Shown here: in pieces, positions 9,381 through 17,990 of the stretch | How positions within the stretch are numbered: position 1 is the stretch's first letter | Layout: each line of letters begins with the position of its first letter | NCBI RefSeq assembly: GCF_020177335.1 | Contig: NZ_JAIVMG010000016.1 | Span: forward strand, 35,838 to 99,837 | Reading direction: 5' to 3' | Length of the DNA stretch: 64,000 nt | From: Stappia indica | Lineage (GTDB): Bacteria > Pseudomonadota > Alphaproteobacteria > Rhizobiales > Stappiaceae | Notes under the pieces: model-generated | What the model saw: only the letters and a program-made list of their open reading frames with translations | Databases searched by the model: none | Told to the model about the DNA's origin: nothing | Made by a program: the position numbers and the translations under genes

Positions 9381-10271
9381 TCAGCCGCAAAGCGGCATCA
9401 GCGCCCTGACCAGCTCCGCCGGATCGGTGTGGTAAGGCCGCCAGCCGGTGAGCCGGGTCGCGCGCTCGGGCGAAAAGGCCTGCGAGAGGGCATAGCCGGC
9501 ACCGACATCCTGGCAGGCCGGCAGGTCCGTGGGCGGCTGCTGATGCGCCAGGTCGAGCCGCAGTCCGAGGGTTTCGGAGACAAGCCGGATCAGGCTGCCC
9601 ACCGGCACGCCGGAGATCCCGCAGCCGATCACTTGCAGCCGGTAGCGGCGGGCTTCGACCACCTTCAGGTAAAGCGCGGCGAGGTCGCTCGCGTCGACCA
9701 GCGGCCAGACCGTGTCGGGTGCGGCGCGGGTGGCGAAGGCCTGCCCGCTCTCTGCCGCGTCGCGCATCTCGGCGAGCGGCCCCCCATCCCGGCTGCAAAC
9801 GAGGGCCGGATGAACCACCGAGACGGCCAGGTGGCGCTGGGCCAGCAGGGAACGGATGGCATTGGCCACATGAGCGAAGGCGGGGATGGGGGCGAAGGCG
9901 GCGGTTTCGGCGACGGGCGCGCCGCCGCTGTCGGGGAACAGCCAGACCCCTCCGGTGTAGACCACATGCAGCGGGCTGGCGCGCTCTGCCGGCAGCGCCT
10001 TCAAGGCGGCCACGAGCCGGCGCTCGGCAGCGACCGCGTCTTCATCGAAGGTGGCGGCGGTATGGACCAGGGTGTCGCAGTCGGCGACGGCGCCGATCCA
10101 GTCCTCGGGCGCGCGGATGTCGCCTTGCAGAACGGCGCCGCCGGCGGCACGCAGTCGCTCCGCACTTGCCGGGGAACGGGCCAGGGCCGTGACGTCATGG
10201 CCGGCGCTGATGAGGCTCTGGAGAACCGGGGCGCCGATGGTGCCGGTCCCGCCTGTGAGAAAGATCCGCAT
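9381..10271 (-). CDS. NAD(P)-dependent epimerase/dehydratase-like SDR protein
   Basis: A 296-residue extended short-chain dehydrogenase-like protein. The cofactor-binding Rossmann motif GGTGTIG (7-13) is intact, followed by the Asp of LQGDIRAPEDW and LVHTAA. The usual catalytic Tyr-x-x-x-Lys is not apparent: the aligned region reads FAHVANAIRS. It may therefore be an atypical SDR that binds nucleotide without classical epimerase chemistry. It is convergent with mccA and probably monocistronic. Substrate unknown. Confidence 0.8.
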   Translation of the reverse strand: MRIFLTGGTGTIGAPVLQSLISAGHDVTALARSPASAERLRAAGGAVLQGDIRAPEDWIGAVADCDTLVHTAATFDEDAVAAERRLVAALKALPAERASPLHVVYTGGVWLFPDSGGAPVAETAAFAPIPAFAHVANAIRSLLAQRHLAVSVVHPALVCSRDGGPLAEMRDAAESGQAFATRAAPDTVWPLVDASDLAALYLKVVEARRYRLQVIGCGISGVPVGSLIRLVSETLGLRLDLAHQQPPTDLPACQDVGAGYALSQAFSPERATRLTGWRPYHTDPAELVRALMPLCG

Positions 10272-10350
10272 GGCCCCATCAAGCGCCGTACAACCGATTC
10301 GTGCAAGTCCTACGTCTTCGCGTGAAGGCGTGCCCGGGGCCTGCCGGGGC

Positions 10351-10370
10351 CCCGCACCCGAGGGTGCGGG
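10351..10370 (-). other. Perfect GC-rich hairpin after the TIGR04325 gene
   Basis: CCCGCACC and GGTGCGGG form an 8-bp stem with a CGAG loop, seven bases beyond the stop codon of the minus-strand methyltransferase gene. There is no T run, so it is at best a weak or Rho-assisted end. Confidence 0.35.
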
Positions 10371-10377
10371 AGGCGGT

Positions 10378-11187
10378 TCAGGCGGTTTGGCGTCTCAGCA
10401 TGAAGCCGCGGCTTTCGCTCCACCCCAATTCCGGATGGCTGGAGATTTGGTGGGCCAGATGTTGAATGTTCCAGCTGTCGACAATGTCATAGCCCAGCGT
10501 CTTCAGTTCGGAGAGGAAGCGCTCCTTGCTGCGGATCTGGTAGGGAAAGAATGCCGGTCCGCCCCGTTGCAGGGTAAAGACGGTCTGGCCATCGCGCAGG
10601 GCCACCTTGTTCAGCAAAATGACCTCGGGCGGCGCCGGCAAGCGGGCGACGAAGTCCGGAAACGGGATGTCGAGATACTGGAGCAACCCCGAACACAGCA
10701 GGATCTCCGCTTTCTCCGTCATGGCGAGGTCGTCACAGAAGGAAAGCTCGGGGCCGATGCCGTCGGCACGAGCCATTTCGGCTCCGGCTCTGGCCATTGG
10801 CGGGAGTTCATACACCTGCCACTTGACCCGGGACAGATCGAGCAGGGGGCGGAAGGCGCGATACTTGGTGCCGACATGTCCTCCGGCATCAAGCAGATGG
10901 GTCCAGCCGGCGCTCCGGGCGCGGAGTTCCCGGTCCAGCCAGAACATGACCGGGTAGTCCCAGTCGATGATCTGGCTCATCTTGTCGAGCGCGACCGTCA
11001 CCATCTCATCGTGATTGTAGTCGGCCAAAGCCCAGTTCGGTACTGCGGCCAGTGCGCTTTCACGAGTGGGGTAGGCGCCGGTAAGCTGCGCGCGGCGCGG
11101 GACAAGGTGCAGGCGTGCGAAAGCTGTCCGCAAGGGACGCGCCATTTTCTTGATTCTGCCGACCCGCATGTGCATCAACGATCTCAT
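10378..11187 (-). CDS. TIGR04325 (LIC12133) family putative SAM-dependent methyltransferase
   Basis: A 269-residue protein of the TIGR04325/LIC12133 family, whose members are usually found in surface-polysaccharide loci. The DAGGHVGTKYRAF motif and WQVYELPPMARAG correspond to the SAM-binding glycine loop and the acidic residue after strand two. LLCSGLLQYLDIPF and EVILLNKVAL are other typical family segments. No polysaccharide genes surround it here. The ATG at 11187 has AGAGG five bases upstream; internal ATGs at residues 5, 7 and 15 are alternatives. Its acceptor is unknown. Confidence 0.8.
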   Translation of the reverse strand: MRSLMHMRVGRIKKMARPLRTAFARLHLVPRRAQLTGAYPTRESALAAVPNWALADYNHDEMVTVALDKMSQIIDWDYPVMFWLDRELRARSAGWTHLLDAGGHVGTKYRAFRPLLDLSRVKWQVYELPPMARAGAEMARADGIGPELSFCDDLAMTEKAEILLCSGLLQYLDIPFPDFVARLPAPPEVILLNKVALRDGQTVFTLQRGGPAFFPYQIRSKERFLSELKTLGYDIVDSWNIQHLAHQISSHPELGWSESRGFMLRRQTA

Positions 11188-11428
11188 CTGGACCTCTTTT
11201 GTTATGGATTTCGGGTCGCAGTCTGGGATCCGAGCGTGGACGCTGTCATGAGCCGTCCATGGACGAACGGGTTAGAATAACGTAAATGAAAGGTTTACGC
11301 CATGCCGCTGGCACGGGGCTGAGGTCACAATTCCGGCGGGTGGAGGCACCGGGCTGTGAGATGTGCAAAACCGGCAAGCGCGGCTGTGCGGGTTTGACCT
11401 TTTCCGCCGCCCTGCTAAGTCAGTCGGC

Positions 11429-11863
11429 ATGACCCTGCATCTGCTCAAACTGTGCGTGGGCGCCGAGTCCATCGAGGATCTGCAGGCTTCCATCGACTTT
11501 CGCCTGTCCGAACAGCGCGCGCGCGGCCTGCCGGCGGAGCCGTTCCACACGACGCGGATGGTGCCGACCCGCAAGGACGAGTTGCTCGATGGCGGATCGC
11601 TTTACTGGGTGATCAAAGGCGCGATCCAGGTACGGCAAAGGCTGGTGGACATCCGCCCCTTCACCGATGGCGCCGGCGTCAAGCGCTGCCATCTGGTGCT
11701 GGAGCCGCTGTTGCACCCCACCCGCCCGCAGCCGCGCCGTCCGTTCCAGGGATGGCGCTATCTGAAGGCAGAGGATGCGCCGGCGGATCTGAAACGGCTG
11801 GGCGGCGGCTCCGATATTCCCGAAGCGATGCGGCGCGAGCTGGCGGAGCTGTGCCTGATCTGA
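11429..11863 (+). CDS. DUF1489 family protein
   Basis: A 144-residue cytosolic protein of the alphaproteobacterial DUF1489 family, function unknown. The whole length fits: MTLHLLKLCVGAESIEDL at the start, TTRMVPTRKDELLDGGSLYWVIKG in the centre, and PFQGWRYLKAEDAPADL near the end. It is divergent from the TIGR04325 gene, with a 241-base intergenic region, and convergent with panC, 25 bases away. The start chosen is the ATG that gives the standard family N-terminus. Confidence 0.85.
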   Translation: MTLHLLKLCVGAESIEDLQASIDFRLSEQRARGLPAEPFHTTRMVPTRKDELLDGGSLYWVIKGAIQVRQRLVDIRPFTDGAGVKRCHLVLEPLLHPTRPQPRRPFQGWRYLKAEDAPADLKRLGGGSDIPEAMRRELAELCLI

Positions 11864-11888
11864 GCCGGCGGCCAAGCCGGCGAGACCG

Positions 11889-12755
11889 TCAGGCGCGGCG
11901 TTCGAACGCCATGTTGTCGATCAGCCGGGTCTTCTCCAGCCAGGCGGCGACCAGCAGCCGCAGGTGGCGGCTGTCGTCGGTGGGCGGTGCCAGGGTTTCG
12001 GCATCGCGCAGGGACAGATACTCGACGCGAAAACCGCCGTCGGTCAGCCGGGCGATGGACTTGCGCAACAGTGCTTCCTCCTGCCGATCCGCACCGGTGC
12101 AGTCGGAAAGCGCCCGCAAGGTGTCGCGCAGAACCTCCGGCAGCAGGGCGGCGCGGCGGCGGGCATCTTCATCCAGGTACCGGTTGCGCGAGGACATGGC
12201 CAGCCCGTCCGCTTCGCGCACCGTCGGTGCGGCGAGGATCGTCACCGGAATATTGAGATCGCGCACCAGCTGGCGAATGACGCAAAGCTGCTGGTAGTCC
12301 TTTTCGCCGAAGACGGCGATATCCGGCTGGCAGGCGAGGAGCAGCTTGGTCACCACCAGCGCCACGCCGTTGAAGAAATGCGGACGGGAATCGCTTTCCA
12401 GCCCGGTGGCGGGGCCGCCAATGGTGACGCCGGTGGCAAATCCGGACGGGTACATCTCCTCCTGCACGGGCAGGAACACGCTCTCCACGCCAAGGCTGGC
12501 AAGCGCGCGAATGTCCGCCTCGGCATCCCGGGGGTAGCTGGCGAAATCCTCGGTCGGGGCAAACTGGGTCGGATTGACGAAGATCGAGACAATGACATGA
12601 TCGGCATTGTCCTGGGCCTTGCGCACCAGCGACAGATGCCCTTCATGCAGTGCGCCCATCGTCGGCACGAGGGCGATGCGTCGGCCCTGGCCGCGCGCTG
12701 CCGCGACCGCGTCCCTGATGTCGGAAAGTGACGTGTGGCAACGTGGCGGTGTCAT
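11889..12755 (-). CDS. panC: Pantothenate synthetase
   Basis: A 288-residue pantoate-beta-alanine ligase. It condenses pantoate and beta-alanine with ATP to make pantothenate, the precursor of coenzyme A. All family motifs are present: PTMGALHEGHLSLV (ATP-binding HxGH), FVNPTQF, FGEKDYQQL and MSSRNRYL. Length is normal. panB and panD are not adjacent. It is convergent with DUF1489 and divergent from the VWA-domain gene. Confidence 0.96.
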   Translation of the reverse strand: MTPPRCHTSLSDIRDAVAAARGQGRRIALVPTMGALHEGHLSLVRKAQDNADHVIVSIFVNPTQFAPTEDFASYPRDAEADIRALASLGVESVFLPVQEEMYPSGFATGVTIGGPATGLESDSRPHFFNGVALVVTKLLLACQPDIAVFGEKDYQQLCVIRQLVRDLNIPVTILAAPTVREADGLAMSSRNRYLDEDARRRAALLPEVLRDTLRALSDCTGADRQEEALLRKSIARLTDGGFRVEYLSLRDAETLAPPTDDSRHLRLLVAAWLEKTRLIDNMAFERRA

Positions 12756-12919
12756 GATGTGCGGGCCCCTCGATCAGTTGCCATGGCTATAATATGCTTG
12801 TGGTCGGGAGAAAAGGCCTCGTCTTTTTGGCAGGGCTTTGAAAATTCGCGCCATGCCGCCATATGCGCAGGGAACGGCGCCGCCCGGGGCGGCTGATCGG
12901 GACGCGGGAGTGAGAGACG

Positions 12920-13648
12920 TTGGCGGAAAAGCGGGACATCGACAAGCGTGGCGAGACCAGCCCGGAAGCGGGAGGCGGGCAGTCCTCCCGACGGGATATT
13001 TCCGCTTTTCTGAACGAGGCGCGGCAGACCCGTCCGCTGGCCGACGCCGGGCGGCTGGTGATCGCGCTCGACGCGACCATGAGCCGGCAGCCGACTTGGG
13101 ATCGGGCCTGCGCCATTCAGGGGGAGATGTTCACGGCCGCCGGTGCGGTCGGCCGGTTGACCATGCAGCTCGTTTATTTTCGTGGGTTTGGCGAGTGCGC
13201 CGCCTCGAAATGGGTTGCCGATGCGCGCAGTCTGGCCGCGCTGATGACCCGGATCGACTGCCGGGGCGGGCAGACCCAGATCCGCAAGGTGTTGCGCCAT
13301 ACCATCGACGAGACCCGGCGCAAGAAGGTGCAGGCGCTGGTCTATATCGGCGACTGCGTGGAAGAGAGCATCGACGATCTGTGCGCCCGCGCCGGCGAGT
13401 TGGGGCTGCTCGGCGTGCCGGCCTTCATCTTTCAGGAAGGCGGCGATGCTCATGCGCGCGTCGCGTTCCAGGAGATCGCCCGGCTGACCAAGGGCGCCTG
13501 GTTCCAGCTCTCCGATGCATCGGCGGGGGATCTTGCCGAACTGCTCAAGGCGGCCGCGGTCTATGCCGCTGGCGGGAGGTCGGAGCTGGAACGCCTGACG
13601 CGGGCGGGGGACCGCGGGGCAACCCGGCTGCTGGCGCATTTGCGCTGA
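12920..13648 (+). CDS. VWA-domain (von Willebrand factor A-like) protein
   Basis: A 242-residue cytosolic protein with a VWA fold from about residue 44. The MIDAS metal site is visible as Asp51-x-Thr53-x-Ser55 in LDATMSRQ. A threonine in GGQTQIRK and an aspartate in VYIGDCVEE supply the other metal ligands. The N-terminal 40 residues are polar and probably disordered. The start is TTG at 12920 with GGGAG upstream; no ATG precedes the MIDAS motif. It is followed on the same strand by DUF3955 and a J-domain protein. The partner it scaffolds is unknown. Confidence 0.78.
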   Translation: MAEKRDIDKRGETSPEAGGGQSSRRDISAFLNEARQTRPLADAGRLVIALDATMSRQPTWDRACAIQGEMFTAAGAVGRLTMQLVYFRGFGECAASKWVADARSLAALMTRIDCRGGQTQIRKVLRHTIDETRRKKVQALVYIGDCVEESIDDLCARAGELGLLGVPAFIFQEGGDAHARVAFQEIARLTKGAWFQLSDASAGDLAELLKAAAVYAAGGRSELERLTRAGDRGATRLLAHLR

Positions 13649-13777
13649 GAGACGGCACAGCCCGATCCCGCTTCGCCGGGGCCGCCGCGTTCATCCATGG
13701 TTCAGCCGCTTTTCTCTACGACGCTTGCCCGAAAGGCCCCGGTCCGAACGGGGCCGTCAGCAAGAGGCGGTGGTGCA

Positions 13778-14005
13778 ATGAAAATTGGTCTGTTCTTTTT
13801 CTCGCTCGTCCTGCTCGGCGCCGGCTGCGGCGTTGCCTTCAATCTGATCGGCTCGACCGTGGACGCCGACGGCTTTCTGCATGAGCCGTTCTTCCTGGTG
13901 CCCATCGGCTATCTGCTCGGCATTTCCGGTCTCGGCGGGCTGGCGGTTCTGGCCGTGTGGCACGGCGGGCGGCATCTGGCTCGGCGCTGGGCGGGGGCAC
14001 GCTAG
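13778..14005 (+). CDS. DUF3955 family small membrane protein
   Basis: A 75-residue protein with two hydrophobic segments (about 2-24 and 42-62). The motif between them, NLIGSTVDADGFLHEPFFLV, is the hallmark of DUF3955. The second segment begins with PIGYLLG. The C-terminus is basic (HGGRHLARRWAGAR), placing it on the cytoplasmic side. Function unknown. It lies between the VWA and J-domain genes, all on the same strand. Confidence 0.75.
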   Translation: MKIGLFFFSLVLLGAGCGVAFNLIGSTVDADGFLHEPFFLVPIGYLLGISGLGGLAVLAVWHGGRHLARRWAGAR

Positions 14006-14127
14006 CTGCGCGCGGCGAGGTCGCCGGCACCCGGCATTGGCTCCCTTGGCGGGTGCGCCGCTCTGGCGTGGCGGTCCGTGATCGCTATATGTGAAGGGTA
14101 TCGCGCGCGGCGCGCTTTGGGGGTGAG

Positions 14128-14835
14128 ATGGGATATCTGCTGCTTGGCATCGTGATGCTGGCGCTGCTGGTGGCGTTTGGCAATGCAATTGCAACGGCCG
14201 ACGCGGCGAAACTGGCGCGGCAGCTCAAGCTGGCGGGAGGCGTGGCCTTGTTGCTGCTGGCGGGAGGGCTGGTGTTCGCCCGCCGCTGGGACCTTGCCGT
14301 GCCGCTCGTGGCGGTGGGCCTGTCGCTGCTTGGCTGGGGCCGGGCGCGGGGTTTTCGCCCGGCGGGCGCCGGGACCGCTGGTGCCGGGCAGGTCTCGGAG
14401 GTGCGCTCGGCGTTTCTGGTCATGCGGCTTGACCACGGGACCGGGGATATGGAGGGGGAGGTGCTGGCCGGCGCTTTCGCCGGGCGGGCGCTTGCGTCAC
14501 TCGCAAGCGCCGAACTGGAGCGGCTTTACCGGGAGGTGGCTGCCGATGGCGACAGCCGGGCCTTACTGGAAGCTTATCTCGACCGCCGGCAACCCGGCTG
14601 GCGTGTAGACTTCGAGGCGGATGGCGCAGCGGGGCATGGAGCCGCGCCGGGCGCGAGCGCCATGACCAAGGAGGAGGCCTACCAGGTTCTGGGGCTTGAG
14701 GCTGGAGCCAGCGAGGCGGAAATCCGGGCGGCGCATCGCCGGCTTATGAAACGTCTCCATCCCGATCAGGGGGGCAGCGGCTTTCTCGCCGCCAAACTCA
14801 ACGAGGCGAAGGACTTGCTTGTCGGTCGTCATTGA
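14128..14835 (+). CDS. Membrane-anchored J-domain (DnaJ-like) protein
   Basis: A 235-residue protein with two N-terminal membrane segments (about 3-18 and 37-68) and a C-terminal J domain (about 178-235) that contains the HPD motif at 211-213, needed to stimulate Hsp70 ATPase activity. The middle region (FLVMRLDHGTGDMEGEVLAG) is typical of the DjlA/TIM14-like alphaproteobacterial family. It probably recruits DnaK to the inner membrane (inference). A GGGGGTGAG stretch precedes the ATG. It is convergent with the D,D-carboxypeptidase gene, 105 bases away. Confidence 0.87.
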   Translation: MGYLLLGIVMLALLVAFGNAIATADAAKLARQLKLAGGVALLLLAGGLVFARRWDLAVPLVAVGLSLLGWGRARGFRPAGAGTAGAGQVSEVRSAFLVMRLDHGTGDMEGEVLAGAFAGRALASLASAELERLYREVAADGDSRALLEAYLDRRQPGWRVDFEADGAAGHGAAPGASAMTKEEAYQVLGLEAGASEAEIRAAHRRLMKRLHPDQGGSGFLAAKLNEAKDLLVGRH

Positions 14836-14940
14836 ACTCACCAATACGCATGACTTTTAGAATTTGATGGTGCTGCTGTTCCAGCTGCCGGAGCGGGCGG
14901 GGACGCGGGCGATCCGTCCACCCCGGGGGGCGATGTCTTT

Positions 14941-16386
14941 TTACTGATAGACGGCGTAGCAGTTGAAACGGGCCGACTTCAGCTTGCGGCAGGCGTTCCA
15001 TGCCGCCGTCTTGGTTTCAAATCCGACGAAGCGTGCCCGGTAGAGAGTCGCGCCGCCCGACTCGACCGGCTCGGTGTAGGGGTCGTAGCCGCGCAGCGCC
15101 TGACCGACCTTGCCCTTGGCCTTCTTCAGCATGGCGATGGCGCCATCCTCGGTCTCGGCCGCGGCGATCTGCACCTGCCAGCCCGGCTCCGGATCGGCCG
15201 AGTTGTTGGCCGCCACGGTGACCGATCCGCTGGTGGTCTCCGGCTCCGTTTCCGCTACCGCGTTCTGGGCGGTGGCGGTCATGCCGGCGCGAATGCGCTG
15301 GGTGTTGACGCGCATCACCGGGGGTAGCGGGATCGCGGCCAGCGGCTTGGTTGCCGCCGCATAGGCCAGGGTCTTGCGGCGCAGGGCAGCGGCCAGTGCC
15401 GGCTTCTGCGGGACCGGGATGATCGAGCCGGTGAGGATCTCTTCCTCCACGACCGGGATGGCCGGCTTGAACTGCGGCCGGGGAACGTTGCGCAGCTCCT
15501 GAACCTTGGCGACAAGCGCCGGTGCGGTCCGCCGACCGCGGCTGGCCTTCGGCAAATAGCCGGCGATCAGCTTCGTCATCTGCTTGTTGCGGGCGGCGCC
15601 TGTGCGCCCCCCCATGACGACGGCGACGATATGCCGGCCGTCACGCTTCACCGAGGTCACCAGGTTGAAGCCGGAGGCGCGTATGTAGCCGGTCTTGATG
15701 CCATCGACGCCCTTGACCTTGCCCAGCAGCCGGTTGTGGTTGCCGTAGCGCCGGCCCTTGTAGGAATAGACGCGGGTCTTGAAGTATTTGTAATACTTCG
15801 GAAACCGCTCCTGAATGGCACGGCCCAGCAGCGCCATGTCGCGCGCTGTCGTCTTCTGGCTCGCGTTGGGCAGGCCCGAGGGATTGCGGAAGGTGGTGTT
15901 CTTCATGCCGAGCCGGCGCGCGGTGCGCGTCATGCGCTTGGCGAAGGCCGGAACGGAGCCGGAGACGTTTTCCGCCACCGTCACCGCCACGTCGTTGGCC
16001 GACTTGGTCACCAACGCCAGAATCGCGTCCTTGACGCGGATGGTGCTGCCGGGACGCAGGCCGAGCTTTGACGGCGGGCGGCTGGCGGCATGCTTGGAGA
16101 CCTTGAGGCGGCTGTTCAGCGACTTCCGGCCCGCTTCCAGTTCCTCGAACAGGACGTAGAGCGTCATGATCTTGGTCAGGGAGGCCGGATAGCGGGCGGT
16201 ATCCGCCTTGTAGCTGTAGAGCGTCTTTCCGGTCTTGGCATCAACGACGATGCCGGAATACTTGGGATTGGCACTCGCTGCCTGTGGGGCGGCGAGGGAA
16301 ACCCCGATTGCCAGACCGGCGGCGATGGCGCCGCGAATGAATCCCGTGAAAACGCGCTGCGCGCGATTGACACCTTTACTCAGCAC
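14941..16386 (-). CDS. D-alanyl-D-alanine carboxypeptidase (PBP5/6 type) with C-terminal SPOR domain
   Basis: A 481-residue exported peptidoglycan enzyme that would trim the terminal D-Ala of stem peptides. A signal peptide (about 1-39, ending APQAASA) precedes the S11 peptidase domain with Ser69-x-x-Lys72 (SLTK), Ser129-Ala-Asn131 and Lys231-Thr-Gly. After a variable Pro/Ala-rich linker (about 295-400), the last 80 residues form a SPOR domain (WQVQIAAAETEDGAIAML and ALYRARFVGF-like segments), which binds denuded glycan at the division site. The GTG at 16386 gives a proper signal peptide; the longer frame to 16482 adds an Arg-rich stretch in front of it. Confidence 0.92.
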   Translation of the reverse strand: MLSKGVNRAQRVFTGFIRGAIAAGLAIGVSLAAPQAASANPKYSGIVVDAKTGKTLYSYKADTARYPASLTKIMTLYVLFEELEAGRKSLNSRLKVSKHAASRPPSKLGLRPGSTIRVKDAILALVTKSANDVAVTVAENVSGSVPAFAKRMTRTARRLGMKNTTFRNPSGLPNASQKTTARDMALLGRAIQERFPKYYKYFKTRVYSYKGRRYGNHNRLLGKVKGVDGIKTGYIRASGFNLVTSVKRDGRHIVAVVMGGRTGAARNKQMTKLIAGYLPKASRGRRTAPALVAKVQELRNVPRPQFKPAIPVVEEEILTGSIIPVPQKPALAAALRRKTLAYAAATKPLAAIPLPPVMRVNTQRIRAGMTATAQNAVAETEPETTSGSVTVAANNSADPEPGWQVQIAAAETEDGAIAMLKKAKGKVGQALRGYDPYTEPVESGGATLYRARFVGFETKTAAWNACRKLKSARFNCYAVYQ

Positions 16387-16782
16387 AATGTCACCCCATT
16401 CGGGCCAGGTGTTGGTGCAGCGGCGTCGCCCCAAACGCACATCAACTGTGTGCATGCCGGTGGTCGACCTGCCGTGAAGCATGCGGCCAATCTACGCGAA
16501 ACAAGGTTACGAATATCCAAACGCGAGCGTTTGACCAACCTTGTTTCCCTGAAAATCAGCCGGTTTGCCTCTGCAATCTCGTAAGACGAGAATCGCAAAT
16601 GGCAGTTAATGCGCAGTTACCGGCATTGGTCGTTTTGTGAGGAATTTCCCTCGGCCAACGGTCTGTGGAGCATTTGCGCCGGACGGATTCCGGCTCCCTG
16701 GCGCGTCCCCTGTTTTGCCTATGGGCAAGAAGCGCGGCGAAGTTGTGGCGCTCCCCGGTCACCGTGTATTAGCCCTTAGTCC
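16387..16782. other. Intergenic region between divergent dacA-like and phasin genes
   Basis: I see no gene in this stretch. It must hold the promoter of the minus-strand carboxypeptidase gene, but I do not see a clear -35/-10 pair for it. The phasin promoter occupies the next bases. Confidence 0.4.
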
Positions 16783-16850
16783 ATGTTGCGTTGCAAAAGC
16801 GAAGATTGACAAATTTTGTGCAGTGCATATATTGCAATCACGCAGCGCAA
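16783..16850 (+). promoter_or_regulatory. Sigma-70-type promoter of the phasin gene within TGCA-rich (PhaR-like) sequence
   Basis: TTGACA at 16806-16811 and TATATT at 16828-16833 are separated by 16 bases, a near-consensus housekeeping promoter. It is surrounded by TGCA repeats at 16792, 16819, 16824 and 16833 plus GCGCAA at 16845-16850. Alphaproteobacterial PhaR, the repressor of phasin genes released by binding polyhydroxybutyrate, is known to bind TGC-rich DNA. The repeats overlap the -10 box, where a repressor would act. PhaR control is inference. Confidence 0.65.
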
Positions 16851-16935
16851 AATTCGGCGCCTTCATCGTGTTCTGACCAGAAGGTCAACCGGCGGTTGGG
16901 CGTGCGATGGTTCGTATGAAACGATAGGAGTCATC

Positions 16936-17268
16936 ATGTTCAACAATTTTGAAGACATTCAGAAGCTCGGCAAGGACAACATGGACGTCATGATGGAAAG
17001 CTTCGGCGCCATGACCAAGGGCATGCAGGCGATTGCCTCCGAGTTTGCCGACTTCCAGAAGAAGTCCTTCGAGGAAGGCTCCTCGGCGATGGAAAAGCTC
17101 GTCTCCGCCAAGTCGCTCGACAAGGCGTTCGAGACGCACAGCGAGTACGTCAAGACCGCCTACGAGGGCTTCGTCGGCGAAGTGACCAAGCTCGGCGAGA
17201 TGTACACCGAAGCGGCCAAGGACGCCTACAAGCCCTATGAGGGCGCGATGGCGAAGGTTTCCAAGTAA
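16936..17268 (+). CDS. Phasin family protein (polyhydroxyalkanoate granule-associated)
   Basis: A 110-residue all-helical, cysteine-free protein of the short alphaproteobacterial phasin family. Phasins coat polyhydroxybutyrate granules and control their size. Family features are the start MFNNFEDIQKLGKDNMD, amphipathic helices rich in Ala, Glu, Lys and Met, and the KLGEMYTEAAKDAYKPYE stretch near the end. The ATG at 16936 has AGGAG five bases upstream. A strong promoter precedes it and a strong terminator follows, so it should be highly expressed. No PHB synthase gene is in the window. Confidence 0.88.
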   Translation: MFNNFEDIQKLGKDNMDVMMESFGAMTKGMQAIASEFADFQKKSFEEGSSAMEKLVSAKSLDKAFETHSEYVKTAYEGFVGEVTKLGEMYTEAAKDAYKPYEGAMAKVSK

Positions 17269-17315
17269 GTCCCTCCCAGGACAAGACCGGCTGCGGCGAT
17301 CCGCAGCGGTTCTTT

Positions 17316-17344
17316 AAGCCCGGCCTCGTGCCGGGCTTTTTTTG
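17316..17344 (+). terminator. Rho-independent terminator of the phasin gene
   Basis: AAGCCCGGC (17316-17324) pairs with GCCGGGCTT (17330-17338) around a 5-base loop, followed by a long T run. A second, upstream hairpin (17290-17307, GCTGCGG/CCGCAGC) may protect the transcript. Confidence 0.9.
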
Positions 17345-17651
17345 TTTTTCCGGTCTGATCTTCTGCCTGAGCCAGCCTTGGGGATTGAGCCGCGGCGTGG
17401 ATGACATACATAGGAAAGAGAAGAGCCGGGCGAGGCGCGGCGTTTTGGGTTGGCTGTGCCGGCGTGAGGGCCGTGCGTGCCTCTCCCATGCCTGTCCTGA
17501 CCCGACCTGCCGTGCCAACCGGGGTCGTGCGAAGCGCGGGCAATCGGTATAGGGTCGGTCATCATGCGCCGGGGTGGCGCGGGATGAAACCAGATGTGAG
17601 CGATCGCGCAGCCGGGAAAGCTGGCGCGCAGCACGAGGGCTTTGGGCGGCA

Positions 17652-17981
17652 ATGACGAAGAAACCACAGCACGGCAACGGGGACGATACCGGAAGCCTGG
17701 TGGCCACCAAAACGCGCACCGTCGTGAAAAGGCCAAATCTTTATCGTGTGCTGCTGTTGAACGATGATTACACGCCCATGGAGTTCGTGATTCACGTGGT
17801 GGAGCGTTTTTTTCAGAAAAACCGCGAAGAAGCCACCCGGATCATGTTGCATGTTCACCACCATGGCGTTGGGGAATGCGGTGTGTTCACCTATGAGGTG
17901 GCGGAAACCAAGGTTACGCAGGTCATGGACTTTGCGCGCAAACACCAGCATCCTTTGCAATGCGTAATGGAAAAAAAATAG
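17652..17981 (+). CDS. clpS: ATP-dependent Clp protease adaptor ClpS
   Basis: A 109-residue adaptor that delivers N-degron substrates to ClpA. Residues 1-28 are the flexible N-terminal extension. The core has [16 protein letters not shown], the acidic and hydrophobic N-degron pocket, then [15 protein letters not shown] and the family's final [16 protein letters not shown]. It lies nine bases upstream of clpA, as is typical, and the two surely form an operon. Confidence 0.95.
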   Translation: MTKKPQHGNGDDTGSLVATKTRTVVKRPNLYRVLLLNDDYTPMEFVIHVVERFFQKNREEATRIMLHVHHHGVGECGVFTYEVAETKVTQVMDFARKHQHPLQCVMEKK

Positions 17982-17990
17982 GGGTCGCCC

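Noticed and set aside
11245..11262. CTGTCATGAGCCGTCCAT upstream of the TIGR04325 gene as a second Pho box
   Set aside because: The first half matches but the second half fits poorly (4 of 7), and CTGTCAT alone is expected several times by chance in 64 kb. There is no functional link to phosphate.
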